Origin: Gnetum montanum
Lineage: Eukaryota; Streptophyta; Gnetopsida; Gnetales; Gnetaceae
DNA length: 41,641 nt
Assembly (NCBI GenBank): GCA_015680685.1
Contig: MNCI01010443.1
Coordinates: forward strand, 1,284,412 to 1,326,052
Direction of reading: 5' to 3'
The notes beneath the pieces are model-generated. The model was not told where the DNA came from, ran no database searches, and saw nothing but the letters and a program-made list of their open reading frames with translations. Position 1 is the first letter of the stretch. The number at the start of each line of letters is the position of its first letter. Below are positions 10,550 through 22,595 of this stretch, piece after piece. The position numbers were made by a program, and so were the translations under genes.

Positions 10550-11735
10550 TACTTCATGAAAATTAATAGACACTTTTACAAGGTGTGTGTTGATGGCCTG
10601 GTTCATTGGTGTGTCCTTGATGCAGACCAATTATGCTTTCTCCAAGATGCTCATGAAGGTCCTTGTAGAGGCCACTATGTAAGGAGACACACGACCATAA
10701 AAATCTTGATGGGAAGATACTATTGGCCTACAATCTTCAAGGATGTCCACTAGTTTGTTCAATCCTATGAATGATGTTAATGAGATGGTGGGATGATTGC
10801 TCAAATAGACGATACTCAATAGTTGATTCAGCCACTAGAGCCCTTTGACATATGAAGCATAGACTTCATGGGTCCCATCACACTCATGTTTAATGGAAAG
10901 GTATACATCATTGTGATAGTTGACTACTTCACCAAATGGGTAGAATCAGCAGTTGTCACTGATTGTACATCATCCACTATTGCTCAATTTGTACAACAAC
11001 ACATTGTAAACAAGTTTGATGTGCCTTGTGTACTAATTTTTGATAATAGAACCCATTTTATAGGTGCCACCTTTTAGAAGTTGATGCAATGCTTGCAGGT
11101 TGAACATAAATTAACAACACCCTATCACCCCTAATCCAACAGTTAAGTAGAAGTTACCAATAGGGAGATCATAAAGATCTTAATAAGGACTATCAGCAAA
11201 TATAGGAGAGATTGGGGCACAAAATTCAATGATGCTCTCTAGGCCTACTGTTCAATGTGGAAGCTTCCTATAGGCTACTCTACCTATGAGCTAGTGCATG
11301 AAAAACTTCCAATACTTCTAATCTAATTTGAGCTCCATACACTTTCAATAGCCTATGACTTGGACCTTGACTTGAGCTTAGCACAAAGAGAAAGATTGAT
11401 CAGCTTGAATGTACTAGATGAAAATTGATTAGTTGAATTATCTTTGAATAAAGTGCACAAGGCATATAACAAAAAACATCATGACCTTAAAATATGGAAA
11501 GTAAAATTTCAATCTAGAGATAATGTTCTCTATAGGAACCCCACACACGTATCTTAAAAAACAAAGTTTCAAACATTGTAGGAGGGACCTTATATAATTG
11601 ATGAAACCTTTGCTTCTAGGACCATGTTAATCTATAACGCCAAGAGCCCAAACAAAAAGTAGTTGGTCAACATCCAACAAGTGAAATCTTTCCTTGGGCT
11701 AAAGCAAGCCAATGCAACTAATGCCTCATCGGATG
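10550..11735 (+). pseudogene. Element A integrase remnant
   Basis: An N-terminal zinc-binding region survives near 10648-10760 (HEGPCRGHY, RYYWPTIFKDVH), with its Cys pair damaged by stops. The DDE core follows. The first Asp is in SIDFMGPITL (about 10860), with VDYFTKWVES near 10920. The second Asp is in IFDNRTHF (about 11040; the usual DNGTHF Gly is now Arg). The Glu is in VEVTNREII (about 11150). The C-terminal part runs to about 11735. Order after RNase H confirms Ty3/gypsy rather than Ty1/copia. There are at least a dozen stops. Confidence 0.82.
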
Positions 11736-11739
11736 GATA

Positions 11740-13806
11740 ACCACGCTCTATATTCCACATCTCCTCCTTTCAACTTAGTTGTGGGGGAGATGGCCATCCA
11801 TGCTAACCATGCATATAGCTCCTCATTTTTTACTTTTTTGTTTTACACATTTTTATTTTACACTTTGTTGATTTTTGCCCCTTTTGGTCTTTCACTCTAT
11901 TAATTTTCTTGATTTTTTGTTTTACAACATTGTTAGTATGTTTTTATCTTTCTTGAATATTTTATACTTTCTTATATATTTTATACTTTATTTTTGGTGT
12001 GACTTGTCATTATTTTTGCTCATAAAAGTGCTTTATTACCATAGGAGACAGTGCCAAAGTTTCTGTTTACTAATGGTGGTTTGTGCTTAATGTTTTGATT
12101 GGTAATGTCTGGTTTCTATTTTTGAATTTTGATATTTAATGACTAAGACATGGTTTATTTTTCATGGAACAATAGTGAGTCCATGTCATCCACCCATCCA
12201 CAAACTCTATGGTTTTCCTTATCTCAGGAATATGCAATCCCTTTTCATTAATAAAATTATAAACAAACTTGTGACCTTGGTAGCCTTCGAACTTGGAAAG
12301 GATTCAATGATTTGAAAAGGATGTGACTTCAAGGGGATTCAATACTCTTTGTTCATTTTTACTTGATTATGTGCTTTTGTGTTTTCTTGGATTGCTTACT
12401 ATTCCACATCATCTAATGTCAAGAAGTTGTCATAACTCTTTGCATGGTGTGGTTCCCATTGATAAAGAAAAAATAAGATGGAAATTCAAAGCACATTGCT
12501 TAGATAGAATAATGGGCTAAAAGCACTAATTATGGGACTAGAAAGACATGTTACCCATGCCTAAAGGTCCCCTCTAACTAAGGCCCTTTTTCACTTCCTA
12601 CTTCCCCCTAAATAAGAAATGGTGTTTAATTTATAGTGCATGCCTGTGTTTTGAGGAGTGGAATAGTCTTAAAGTGGTAGTGTGAAGTGACTGAAAGTGG
12701 TTGGTTTTGGTCTAGAATAAGGTTGGACTTTATCAGGTTATTTAAACATAATTTCCATAAGGGACTTCATGTGACCATGATTTGGGACTCCATTCAATCC
12801 TCTCAATCATCCAGTTATGCTATCCATCACTCACCTGACTACCAGTTTCTATGTTATGCTCAATGTCTTAATTTGGCATGTTGGAATTCTTGGATAGATT
12901 CTTTTGAGTTGTCCCTTAACTATTCATAATCATTAATCAACTATGGGATCCATGGACTCCTTAGTTAAGGTTATGCAAGAGAAAAAATGGCATGTGCCTG
13001 CTATGGGGAGGACCCACTTGCATATCTCTTGCTTTGGATAGTTAATTTCTTTACCTTAGACATTGCTACAATCATATTTTTTGTATGCCCTATTGTGCAT
13101 CAAACTCTATGCTCATTAAAAAAAATTTATAAAATTTCATTCTCCAACCATTTTCTTAACTTTCTAAATTTTCTAAACTCTAACACCCTCTTCTACTATT
13201 TTCATAATGTTCATGGCTTTTTGAACTTTTATTTGACCCCCATTTCACTCAAAAACTCATATTTTCTAAGCTTTCCAAAAGTCAACAATGGCCAAGAACT
13301 ACGTTAATTAGGCCTAGTTGATGCAACTGATCCCATCGACTAGGCCTATTGATGCAACGCAAAAAATCTATACATACCACCAAACACTTTGAAATTTTTA
13401 TCATTTGCTTGATAATAAGTGAGTTTTGCCATTTTTTAGAGCCCAAAACCTTCTTGAGCCCATAATTGTTTGTTCGTTTGTCCAAATCACTCCATTCGAT
13501 ATTGTAGTTATCGATGGTAAGTTCTTAGTCTTGGGGGCTGCAAACCTTAAGGTTTTTGATAAAAAGTTTCTGAAAATTTTCTCCCCCAAAGGGTTAATAA
13601 ATATAGTGGTATTAAACCATCAATGTTTGAGAGTTTAACCCTTCCAACAACCTATGGTATGACTATATGACTATAATCACTTATTAACATCAAAATATAA
13701 ATAAACTAATGATTAAAATTGATCAAATTAGTCATAATCACAACTTAGCCAAGTGTAACTTTCCTAACAAGATAAGGTATCAAAATTTTTTCACATTATA
13801 CAATAA
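11740..13806 (+). other. Element A spacer between pol and env-position ORF
   Basis: Two kilobases without recognisable protein similarity. It opens with an internal purine tract (11781). Plus-strand ORFs of 60-106 codons here (e.g. 12987-13307) are T-rich, and I would not call them genes. Near 13310-13350 there is a short imperfect repeat of TAGGCCTA/TTGATGCAAC. Confidence 0.5.
11781..11790 (+). other. Internal polypurine tract (GTGGGGGAGA)
   Basis: The purine run follows CAACTTAGTT and comes shortly after the integrase end. Athila-lineage elements are known for a similar GTGGGGGAG tract between pol and the third ORF, which may act as an extra plus-strand primer or mark the subgenomic ORF. 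Confidence 0.45.
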
Positions 13807-15023
13807 TTGCTAACCTATGGTTATGTTGGGATTACAAATGGCACCAAGATTGAAATGAATGTAAGAGGGAGAATCATCTCAACTAAGAGAGAAATGACCC
13901 AAAGGTGGAAGGGGCCAATAAGAACAAACCCAAGAATAGGCAAAAGAAACCCATGCAATGGGACCTCTTCGAAAGGAGCTCAAGGTGGAATCTATTCAAC
14001 AAATTCTTGAGGAAGAGGCTACAATAGAACAATCACACCAAGGAGAGGTACTAGGGCATGTACCAAGACTTAAGGTCACATTGACATAAGATTTCCTCGA
14101 CACAATTAGGGCTCGTGATGTCTAATGCTTAGCTCTCCAAGAATTGAACTTCAGGCCATTCTTAGAGAACACTCCAGTGGAGGTAAAGACATAGTTGCAA
14201 ACCTCTCCCATGTGACCAATCATCACTTCCAATGGGAAGTGATACATGGAAGAGACTTACCTCTTGTGGAATAATAGAAAAGTAGGTTCCATTGTGAAGA
14301 TCAAGGACATTCAAGTGTCCTACTCAACTCAAGATATCATGCAAGCTCTTGGGTTTCCTGAATCTAGAACACAACTAGCAAAAATTTCTATGTAAGATGA
14401 TCTAGAGGTGAAAAAGGAGTGGAGCTAGTGGTGTTAAGGGGTTGACCACAAGGAGTTTCATGTGCTCACATTGGCAAAGCGCATATACTTCAAAATAGTA
14501 GCTATTAATCTTAATCTTATGGTGAGGCCCAATAAGGTGATTTCCTTCTCCGCTTGAGCATGTGTTGCTCTAAGTGGAAATTTTTAACAAACCTTTCATA
14601 ATTAATCTATCTAGAGATAGAAAAGTGTTTTAAAGAGAATGAAGGTGGAAGAAAAGCCCTGCCTTTTCCATACGTTATCAAAAAAAATTTACAAAATAAT
14701 AGGGATAGTCCACTATACCAATGACATAATTAGGCATACTCCCATTATCTCTTGGTCTGAAATGATGAAGGATAAGATGCTTGCCATGTCTAAATAAAAG
14801 GAGCAGCAACTACCACCTCCACCACCTACTTAAGAAACAACACCAAAACTTGTGTAGCCATTGAACACTTACAACAATAGAAGTAGCAACCTGGAAAAAG
14901 TGGTGGGGCTTCATCTATGTACTAACTTGTAATGAGTCACCTCAATGAAGTGGCTCAAAAAATTAGCTAGATGGAGGGAGGTGGACCAATATTTTCAGCC
15001 CAATAAATGTAGTTTCCTATGAG
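13807..15023 (+). pseudogene. Element A env-position ORF, 5' part
   Basis: A decayed ORF downstream of the spacer. Readable stretches include LALQELNFRPFLENTPVEVK (about 14130-14190), an ALGFPESRTQLA region (about 14350-14380) and a Pro-rich run PPPPPT (about 14810-14830). The sequence style resembles the third ORF of Athila-type elements and the plant-transposon proteins derived from it. I see no convincing envelope features such as a fusion peptide. Stops are mainly TAG. The ORF is cut at 15023 by insertion of C and resumes at 30727. Confidence 0.5.
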
Positions 15024-16726
15024 TGTGGTGACCAAAAACATCAACAACTGGAACATTGAAGGATCGATGGACGCATAGTTTTAACCTCAAGTCCATGTAA
15101 GGGCCTATTGGAGTCAAAGACGAGACGCCTTGAATAGTCTTGTTGATCGAATAAGAACTTACCAAATGTAATTGGGGGTGTAACATGGTTAGCTACGATG
15201 CTAATGCAAAATGATAATAAGTGTTCACATGGTGTCAACAGTGTCCATTGGGTCAAGCGTAGTCAAGTTTTTGGTGAAAATGAAAGTGTCAACATGCGGG
15301 GGACACAACCCAAGCATAGTTTTAGGCATGGCTATGTAATGAAATAATAGAAAATGCAAATAAAATGCTAAAAATGCAAGGAAAGAGAGAGAAACAGAAC
15401 ACCACCCCAAATGGGGTTGGGCGTAGTTAAAACCAAGAGGGGTTAGAAGGTATGTAGTGTAGAACAGGCATAGTGGACAACGCAGTCATAGTCTTGGGGG
15501 TGTCTGGCCATGAAAACTGACATTTTTCCATGGTGTTTGTGCTTTCTAGGTTGGCTTCCGTGGTGTGTAGTAGGTTGTAATGGTTTATGATGGACTACAG
15601 TGGGCTACAGTGATCTACAACTTTGTCTCTCTCTGATTTGCTATAATGCCTTTAGTTTGCTGATGCTTTGGTTTTGCTACTCCAAATTTGCCAATGCTTG
15701 AAATTTTTTCCAACCCTAAAAATGTTGATGGTGAGGGTATTTATAGGCCTAGGATTAGTGGAAAATGTAGGATGGTTGCCACATGGAAGTGGGATGGTTG
15801 GGACTATGCTATCACCCAACTACACTCTCCATTGAGGTTAGTGATGCTGTGCTCTACTATACTTTGCTAAACTTTGTGAGGCTAAGAGACTATGACTACG
15901 CTACCAAGTGCATGTATATGCATCAAGAGGACCATAATGTACCCAGAAAATGCAACTTTGGAGACTACACTCTAGGACTATGCTCTCCACTATCTTGTGT
16001 AGGGTCAAGCGTAGTTACAATTTTAGGGTCAAAATGAATACAAAAAAGATGCATTTTGCTAACTACACTTGCTAGAGGTGAGTTGGAGTTGAGCTAATTG
16101 CCAATGCTACGTTGTGGAGGTCTTTGGAGGTTGTTCTGGCTAACTACACTCTAGGGTAGTGGAGAGCATAGTCCCATAATTAGAAAAAGTTTTCAAAATA
16201 TGACTATGTGCTAACTATGCTCTTCATGGGAGGTTGACTATACTTCTGACTAGGGTTAAGCATATTCCTAGCACTTATCAAGACTTGCAAGAATTGACTT
16301 CCAATTAACTATGCTTGACTATGCTCTGAGCTAATGGAGAGCATAGTATCAACACTTAGAAAAATTTGCAAAATTTGCACCTTTATGTTGACTACATTTG
16401 ACTATGCTTTAGGGTAGTGGAGAGCATAGTATTAGCACTTAGAACATTTTGCAGTAGCTGTCTTGACACTTAGAAAAAGTTGAAAAAATTGCACCCTTAT
16501 GCTAACTACGTTTGACTATGCTTTAGGGTAGTGGAGAGCATAGTCTTAGCACTTAGAAAATTTTGTAGCTAGCTAGCTTGACACTTAGAAAAATTTGCAA
16601 AACTAGCCTTTATGTTGACGATGCTTTGCATGAGGCTAACTACACTCTAGGGCAATGGAGAGTGTAGTCTTAACATTAGAAAATTTTGTGCCCAAGATGC
16701 TGAAGTCCAAATTTGGCAGTGTATCA
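15024..16726 (-). repeat. 3' LTR of element C (1703 bp)
   Basis: Matches 29157-30726 along its whole length with many substitutions. Shared landmarks include AACTTACCAAATG, CAATTGGGGGTGTA, CCAAATGGGGTTG, TATTTATAGGCCTAGG and TGCATGTATATGCA. It is 133 bp longer than its partner, mainly from extra internal repeat units between 16330 and 16680. Confidence 0.88.
16140..16700 (-). repeat. Internal tandem repeats in element C LTR
   Basis: About seven imperfect units, each holding GTGGAGAGCATAGT and/or CACTTAGAAAAATTTTG-like sequence (e.g. near 16165, 16338, 16422, 16464, 16532, 16578, 16657). The partner LTR carries fewer units (near 30465, 30537, 30585, 30657), so copy number changed after insertion or during the element's history. 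Confidence 0.75.
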
Positions 16727-16739
16727 CTCACCCCTCTTT
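16727..16739 (-). other. Polypurine tract of element C
   Basis: On the minus strand AAAGAGGGGTGAG immediately precedes the 3' LTR start TGATACAC, the expected place and composition for the plus-strand primer of an LTR element. Confidence 0.6.
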
Positions 16740-17680
16740 GTTGACATCTGGAGAAATACCCTAAGAAAAATTGACAAAGAATGATAGAACACCATAGCAG
16801 ACCTAGCACCAACATCACTCTTTAGTGCAAAATCGAATGTCATTGCGTCGTGCTCAAGAGTGCTATGGGTAGTGGTATGCTAGGAGTAGAAGGTGTAGGT
16901 AATGTACTGGGGATAAAAGGGGAGATGAGATGCAAATAGGGTGTTATGATGTGAAAGAATCACAACTAATGATGACCATGGCACTAGAGTGGCTTGCCCC
17001 TAAAAACGTTGACCTCTTGTTAGAGTGCTCATGAGAGAGTTAGTGTGGATTCAGGGCTAGACCAGTTGTGAAATTGTAGCACTGCTAGTTTTCTTGGAGA
17101 CATGATTTTTTCCATTTTTTGTTTTTTTTTTCACTTTTTTGCTTTTGGGGAAAACTTTCTTTGGGTTTGGCACATTGCTAAATGCTAATTCTGAGGGTGC
17201 TTTCCATCAAGTAGACTGTGTGCCATCGGATGGGCTTTGCTTTGATGCTTATGAAATCACGTCACATCTGTAAGATAGGTGTTTTCTCCCCAAGATGACT
17301 TGTGTTACATCCACCTTGGCTTTGACTAGCCAATAAAGGCTCCCCATAGGATGACTTCTGTTACAGTCACCTTGGGCTCTATGGTTTAACTTGAAGAGAA
17401 TGCCATATAGTCATAGCACGTATGCATCATAGGGGTTTGCAATCTTGACTATGCAGGGGAATGCAAGAGTATCAAGACATAGGGATGGGTGTAGGTAGGC
17501 TATAATAGGGTAGTAGGGATGTGCACTCTTAAATAGCTTAACTAGCCCAATCATGCACATTAGAACAATGTGGTGACTTGCTGCTACGATGAGATGTATC
17601 TTTACATGATCGCCTAGGGCTTCATCCTGCAAAAACAACTCCCAAAAGATAAGGAAAATACAAAACACATAATGGAAATA

Positions 17681-17812
17681 AAATGCTAGGGGTGAAGATG
17701 CTATGAGTGCTCTAAAGGCTATGCCAACTGTAGGTGTTCAAAAATTTGGTAAAATGCTAGGGGCCAATGATGCTGCAAGTGCTCCAAAGGTTGCACCGGT
17801 TGTAGGTGCTCC
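17681..17812. repeat. Imperfect ~60-bp tandem duplication
   Basis: Units at about 17681-17739 and 17752-17812 share AAATGCTAGGGG, GATGCT, AGTGCTC, AAAGG and TGTAGGTG, with transitions between them. Confidence 0.6.
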
Positions 17813-17910
17813 ATTCTAGGATTGTAGTATTCCTATTCATGTGGTGTAGAAAAGAGGGGGGAGGGGGAAGTTGGAGTTATTTTCACTTTCTTGCTTGTAG
17901 AACTATGCAT

Positions 17911-18315
17911 GACTAACTGTGAACCTAGTTTAAGGTCTTAGTAGATTGTGGTGTGCTAGTTTATACTCCTAGCAGACTACTGTGTGCTAGTTTAACATCG
18001 TAGCGGATGTGTGCTATACTAGTTTACTATCATAGAAAATGTATGTTGTGCCAGTTTAATGTCATGACCCAAGGACAAGCTATGCTAGTTTAGAGTCATG
18101 GTAAATAAGTTGCTATGCTATTTCAATGTCATAGTGAACATGCTACTATGTCAGTTTAATGTCGTAGCGGATGAATGATGTGGGTGCCAATTTAGTGTCA
18201 TAGTGGGTGAATGTTGTGCTAGTTTAACATCATAGTGGATGAGCTATTATGCTAGTTTAATTTCATGATCCAAGGATGAGTTGTGCTAGTTTAATGTCAT
18301 GGTGGATGAGTTGCT
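17911..18315. repeat. Degenerate repeat array, TGTGCTAGTTTAATGTCAT type
   Basis: About 12 units of 30-35 bp with consensus near TGCTAGTTTAATGTCAT followed by AGTGGATGAG. Units vary by substitution and small indels. The core is shared with the array at 24387-24825 on the other side of the plus-strand gene. Confidence 0.75.
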
Positions 18316-20675
18316 TACCTTGCTTTGTTGACATGTGATGTTGCATGTCAGGCATAGTACGCCTTCTTGCAAAATGGACTAGAAAAACATCAAGTAGAAC
18401 CTATTTTAACAAGGTGAATAAGCACAAATGAAGAGAAAGTAATGTGATGAAATTTGGCTAAGTATGCATGCGAGCTATTAAGGAAGGTAAACATGCTTGT
18501 GCTAGTTTTAGGCCTTGGTAGGGCATGTGCATGTCATTTTTAGGTCTTAACAAATCATGGACATGTTAGTTGTGTCATTTTAGGGAGGGCTAGCCATGTT
18601 CAGGGAGAGGAATTAGCTCAGGAATTCGTAGGGTAGTGAAAAATTGAAATTTTTGGCTAAGTATGGGTGACTATGCTCTCACCTAAATATGATCTTGCCC
18701 AACTATGCTCTCTATTGGGTGTCCATTGTGGAGCATAGTTTTGGGTTGATGAGTCATTAAATAAACTTGGGAGGGTATATAAGCATGTTTTTACCATGGG
18801 AAAGTTATCATTTTACTGCTTTCAACTATGACGTGCAAAGTTAATTCTTACCATTATTGCTACACACTTCTAGTGAAGAGCATAGTTGGGAAAAATGATG
18901 CATCAGAGTGGATGTCTAAACCTAGGACTAGTGAACATTACTGAGGGGGAGAAAGTGTTGGAGGAGAGGAGGCTGTTGGTGTCAAATAGGTACTCCAACT
19001 ATGCTCTCCTATTTTTTCATTTTTTTACTTATTTATACCATTGGTAAAGGGTTTGGAAGTGTAGTCTTGTGGTGTGCCCTACCATGATGCATTGCCAGGG
19101 CTGTGGTCACTACCACTATGTGCTGTTTTGGTGTAGCACAATAGCAAAGAAGGTGTGATGGAATTAAGGGTTTTGGGCAATGGGGTTTTGCCTAGGCCAT
19201 GGGGTCTTGATGTGTATTTATTTTTTTTATTTTCTTCTATGTACAACACAAGGCTTGGGGTTGTAAAGCCTAGGATTGTAGGTAGTGTAGTTGCAAGTAG
19301 AGGGGGTCTGGCAGTGGCCTATTGTAAAGACAAAGGGCATGATAGGATTTTTCCCTACATTTTTGAAAAAAAAAATTTGTATGTTTGGCATAGGGCAGGG
19401 GATCTATGTGTTATGAGGGCCATGAGGGTTATTGCACCATGTAGTGCACCATAAGGGCCTTGGGGACCATTGACACCAAGGAAAATTTTTTTCTTATTTT
19501 GAATAGGATAGCAATGAGTAAGGGGTGAGGAAAGGATCTATCCTTGCATATTTATTTTGAAAACTTTTTCTCTTTTACTTTGCATGCAAGGCAGGGGTTT
19601 CTATGTGGCCCTTTGGGCCACGTGGGAAAGCTAGGAGTCATGCGCACATAGCATAGTGCTAACCATGGATGGAATTAAGCGCTACAGCTTATCTGTAGGG
19701 GCCATGGCCATAGCTACCACTAGTGGCCTATCACGTGCATGTTTTGTCTCCCTTCCTTTTTTTGTATTTTTATCTTTTTTATTTAGAGTGGTGGCAGTGG
19801 AGGGTGATAGGGTAGATCTCAGTGGGCATGACAGGTGTAATGGCATAGCAGGTGTAGTGCACAATAGTGTGTGGGTATGGCACACAACAGGTGCAAGCAC
19901 GATGTGTAGTAGGGTGCAGGCATAGTATGCGACAAGGTGCAACCATAGCGTGCAATGTTGTGGTAGGGCAGGATGTGCAGAGGGAGATGGGGCAGCAATG
20001 CTTAGAGGCTATTCTCTCCATCGCCACAACCAGGACTACGTTCCTCATGCCTTGGAAGTGTAGTTGCCACCAATTATTTGACAAAATGTTTGCTTTGCCA
20101 AGTGTTTGTCGAAATGTGTCTGGGTCAAGAGTTCATTTTTTTGGAAGAGAGTTAGAAAAATTCATAATGTGGAAGTCCAAAGTTAAAAATGTTTTGCAAT
20201 TTTTGGGATTATGCTTTCTTGTTAGAAAAATTTTGTTAAAATTCCATAAACTATGCATGATGCTAAACCTGCAAAATGTAATGCTAAGCCTATGAAAAAA
20301 TGCTATACCCTAGTGAGCACTAAGAACATCAAATGAGTTGGTTAACATCCTATACCCATGGTGCCCTTGAATGTATTGCCAAAATTAAGAATTTTTTATT
20401 AATGTGTATTGTATAGTGTTAATTTACAACTTACTTTAATAATTTAATGTCAAAATTTGGATCTACACATGTATACTGATGCTTTTTTTTCTTGGTGGAT
20501 GTAGGGTGCTATTGAAGCCTATTTTGATCATAGTGGAGCTCATGAGCATTCTATCCTGCATGAGTGAACCTATTCCTAACATGCTTGTGCCAGGTATGCA
20601 AGTGGGCCATCAGGTGATGTGGTTCTGGCTAGGAGCTCTTGAGTTCCTAGAATACTTGTTGTAGTAGTTTAGATC

Positions 20676-20953
20676 ATGTGGTCACACTTGGCGTTGGAGG
20701 CTGCTAGTGCCATCACAAAGATGTTTTTTCCTAGGGCTAACCGGGGCATCATGAGATTCATCTTAGATGAAGCTACTATAAGTAGTGATGAGGTAGGTGG
20801 TTTGGGAAAAGGTCCTAGGAGTACTCAACAGTTATCTAGGATATGGCACATGATGGGGTTTGGTTGCTACAATAAGAACAACACCCTTTTTATCATGCTA
20901 CAAGTGCACATCCTATTCCAAAACCTACTTGGGACTATCTACTATGCGAGAGG
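20676..20953 (+). CDS. Unknown multi-exon gene inside element C, exon a
   Basis: Open from an in-frame stop upstream at 20670 to a consensus donor GTAAGTG at 20954. It reads MWSHLALEAASAI... to YYARG, with no family I recognise. The strand is opposite to element C's gag. The donor is the best splice site in this gene, and it joins in phase 2 to exon b. The true 5' end may lie further upstream, as a TAG|GGTGCTATTG acceptor-like site occurs near 20507. Confidence 0.5.
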
Positions 20954-21034
20954 GTAAGTGCTTTCATGGTTTTTGTAGTATTTTTTTTGCTAATAGCCCA
21001 TGTCCAATTGCTAATGACTCATGACTAATGCCAG
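20954..21034 (+). other. Intron of the plus-strand gene in element C (81 bp)
   Basis: GTAAGTG donor at 20954 and AATGCCAG acceptor ending at 21034. Splicing joins GCG AGA GG to G TTC AAA, giving ARGFKVDEEG without a frame change. Confidence 0.55.
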
Positions 21035-21297
21035 GTTCAAAGTTGACGAGGAGGGCTAACATGATGAGGTGGATGCTCTAACCTTGACATGTATTGCCAT
21101 AGAGGTGTTCTCTTCTAGCTTGAATGTTCAAGTTTCTATAATTGAGTAGGTGGGGCCTGATCTAGAGGTCTACCCTACTTAATATTTGAAAACATATGAG
21201 CAATGTAGTACTCATAGATTGTTGGACAAGGAGTGGGCTACCAGTGAGCTCAACACCAAGGAGATGCTTGTAACTCTACCCCCATCTCCCATCCTAT
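21035..21297 (+). pseudogene. Unknown gene in element C, exon b
   Basis: Continues exon a in frame: FKVDEEG, then a TAA, HDEVDALTLTCIAIEVF, and on to LVTLPPSP. Three stops interrupt it (TAA once, TAG once, TAA once), each at a codon one transition away from Gln. The 3' edge, before a possible GTACC donor near 21298, is approximate. Confidence 0.4.
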
Positions 21298-21399
21298 TTG
21301 TACCACATACACATCTATTGTTTTGGCTTATGTGGTTGTTCATGTGTGCTTGTTAGTTTTACCTTACATGATGCTAACATTGGTTTTCTTTTGTTGTAA

Positions 21400-22458
21400 T
21401 GATGGTTGCCTCATCTAAGTTGACAGTGATCACCACGAGCTACACAAAGGCCACCCTCATCATCAAGTATGGAGATGTGAAGGATGTGCAACACTGGCTA
21501 TGTCATAATGTCCTAAACACACTGAAAGCTCAGCTCATGCATGCAGTGTTGATGGGCCTATTTTTGGCCCTTAGCTCAAGTATTCCGATGGCAAAAATGG
21601 TTACCATCATCAACTCCTGTAGTAGCAATGTCAAGCAGTTTGTCACTTAGGTGCATGATGTGATGTTAATACTAGACCTTAACAAGGCCTTCTTCATCGA
21701 CCTCTTTCACCTCCCTACTAATGGCTTGATGATTGTCAATAAGACTAGTAAGGAGGTAGACTGCAAAGGGGAGATTGAGGACTGGTTGGGCGCCACTTTA
21801 TCTCACAAGGGTATATCGATTAAGAATATGTTTGTGCCTAAGATGCAAGAGCTCTACCATTTATTCCACACTAATGCCTTTCTAATGTTGTTATCCTAAG
21901 GGAAGATTCTTAAGGTGAAGGAAGCATGGATGATGAATGAGATGCTACTAAAAGGTACAAGGTTCAACTAGGTTACATATAAAGCCACTCGCTTGCATGC
22001 AGAGATCTCCAAGCTACGGTTTAACCTCAAAGTGAGGTCCCACATCCACTTTGCAATCTTCACAAGATACCTGCGAAGGTTCGTAGAGCTCTTGGTTGTG
22101 CATGATGATAGGTGATGGGTTATGTAGGATCATGAGTAACTCTCCAAGTCATGGATTAAGCACATGTTCACAACTACTTGCATGTAGGACAACCTAGAGG
22201 GGATTGATGAGTTGTTATTCATAATGACTAAGGGTCCCATAGGGCTATCACATTGCTTACATGATAGTGCAGGTGAGGGTTCTCTAGTTGGCACCGAGAA
22301 TGTGAGTAAGATTGACCACTACATAGTAGAGGTGGTGGGACCATCTTAGGCCAAGATTAAGAGGCTACATTCTATAGAGAAGGTTGCCCCTAAGGTTGGG
22401 AAGTTAAGCAAAAAGAGGATCTGTATTAAGCTTCAAAGCTTGTGCATAGAGGTTGCAA
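21400..22458 (+). pseudogene. Unknown gene in element C, exon c
   Basis: The longest exon of the gene: mostly open from MMVASSKLTVITTS through KEVDCKGEIEDWLGATL and MQELYHLFHTNAF to KKRICIKLQSLCIEVA, with about eight stops. No domain is recognised. It is rich in charged and hydrophobic residues with no repeats. The donor GTTAGT at 22459 leaves phase 1. The acceptor edge near 21400-21419 is uncertain. Too long to be an accident in AT-rich transposon sequence if the Gln-to-stop changes are discounted. Confidence 0.42.
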
Positions 22459-22595
22459 GTTAGTATGTGTAACTTGTTAGATGCATATATTGTATTAATG
22501 TATGTTTATATTTTTATATTTTTCTTTTATGTTATGCTATTAACTATCTAGTGACGTGCACATGTGTACTAATGTGCTATGTGTGTGAATTGCAG

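Larger units (their letters stand above)
16740..20675. other. Element C internal region without recognised genes
   Basis: Four kilobases between the 3' LTR and the plus-strand gene. It contains a diverged duplication of CATCCACCTTGG/CAGTCACCTTGG blocks (17297-17377), a 60-bp duplication (17681-17812) and a repeat array (17911-18315). Short LTR-like ACTATGCTCTC motifs occur near 18665-18740. Plus-strand ORFs at 19155-19454 and 19867-20295 (142 codons) are open in a GC-richer stretch but show no family I recognise. The second could be an upstream exon of the gene at 20676. Confidence 0.45.

Noticed and set aside
8830-11735. Alternative genetic code or TAG read-through, because many in-frame stops are TAG
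   Set aside because: TAA and TGA also occur at expected Gln, Trp and Arg positions, frameshifts are present, and the GLR genes use normal codons. Deamination explains it better.
8130-11735. Endogenous pararetrovirus
   Set aside because: The domain order is protease, RT, RNase H, integrase between LTRs, with no movement or coat protein. This is a Ty3/gypsy element.
12987-13307. 106-codon plus-strand ORF in the element A spacer
   Set aside because: Phe/Leu/Asn-rich translation of T-rich DNA, with no motif and no link to flanking frames.
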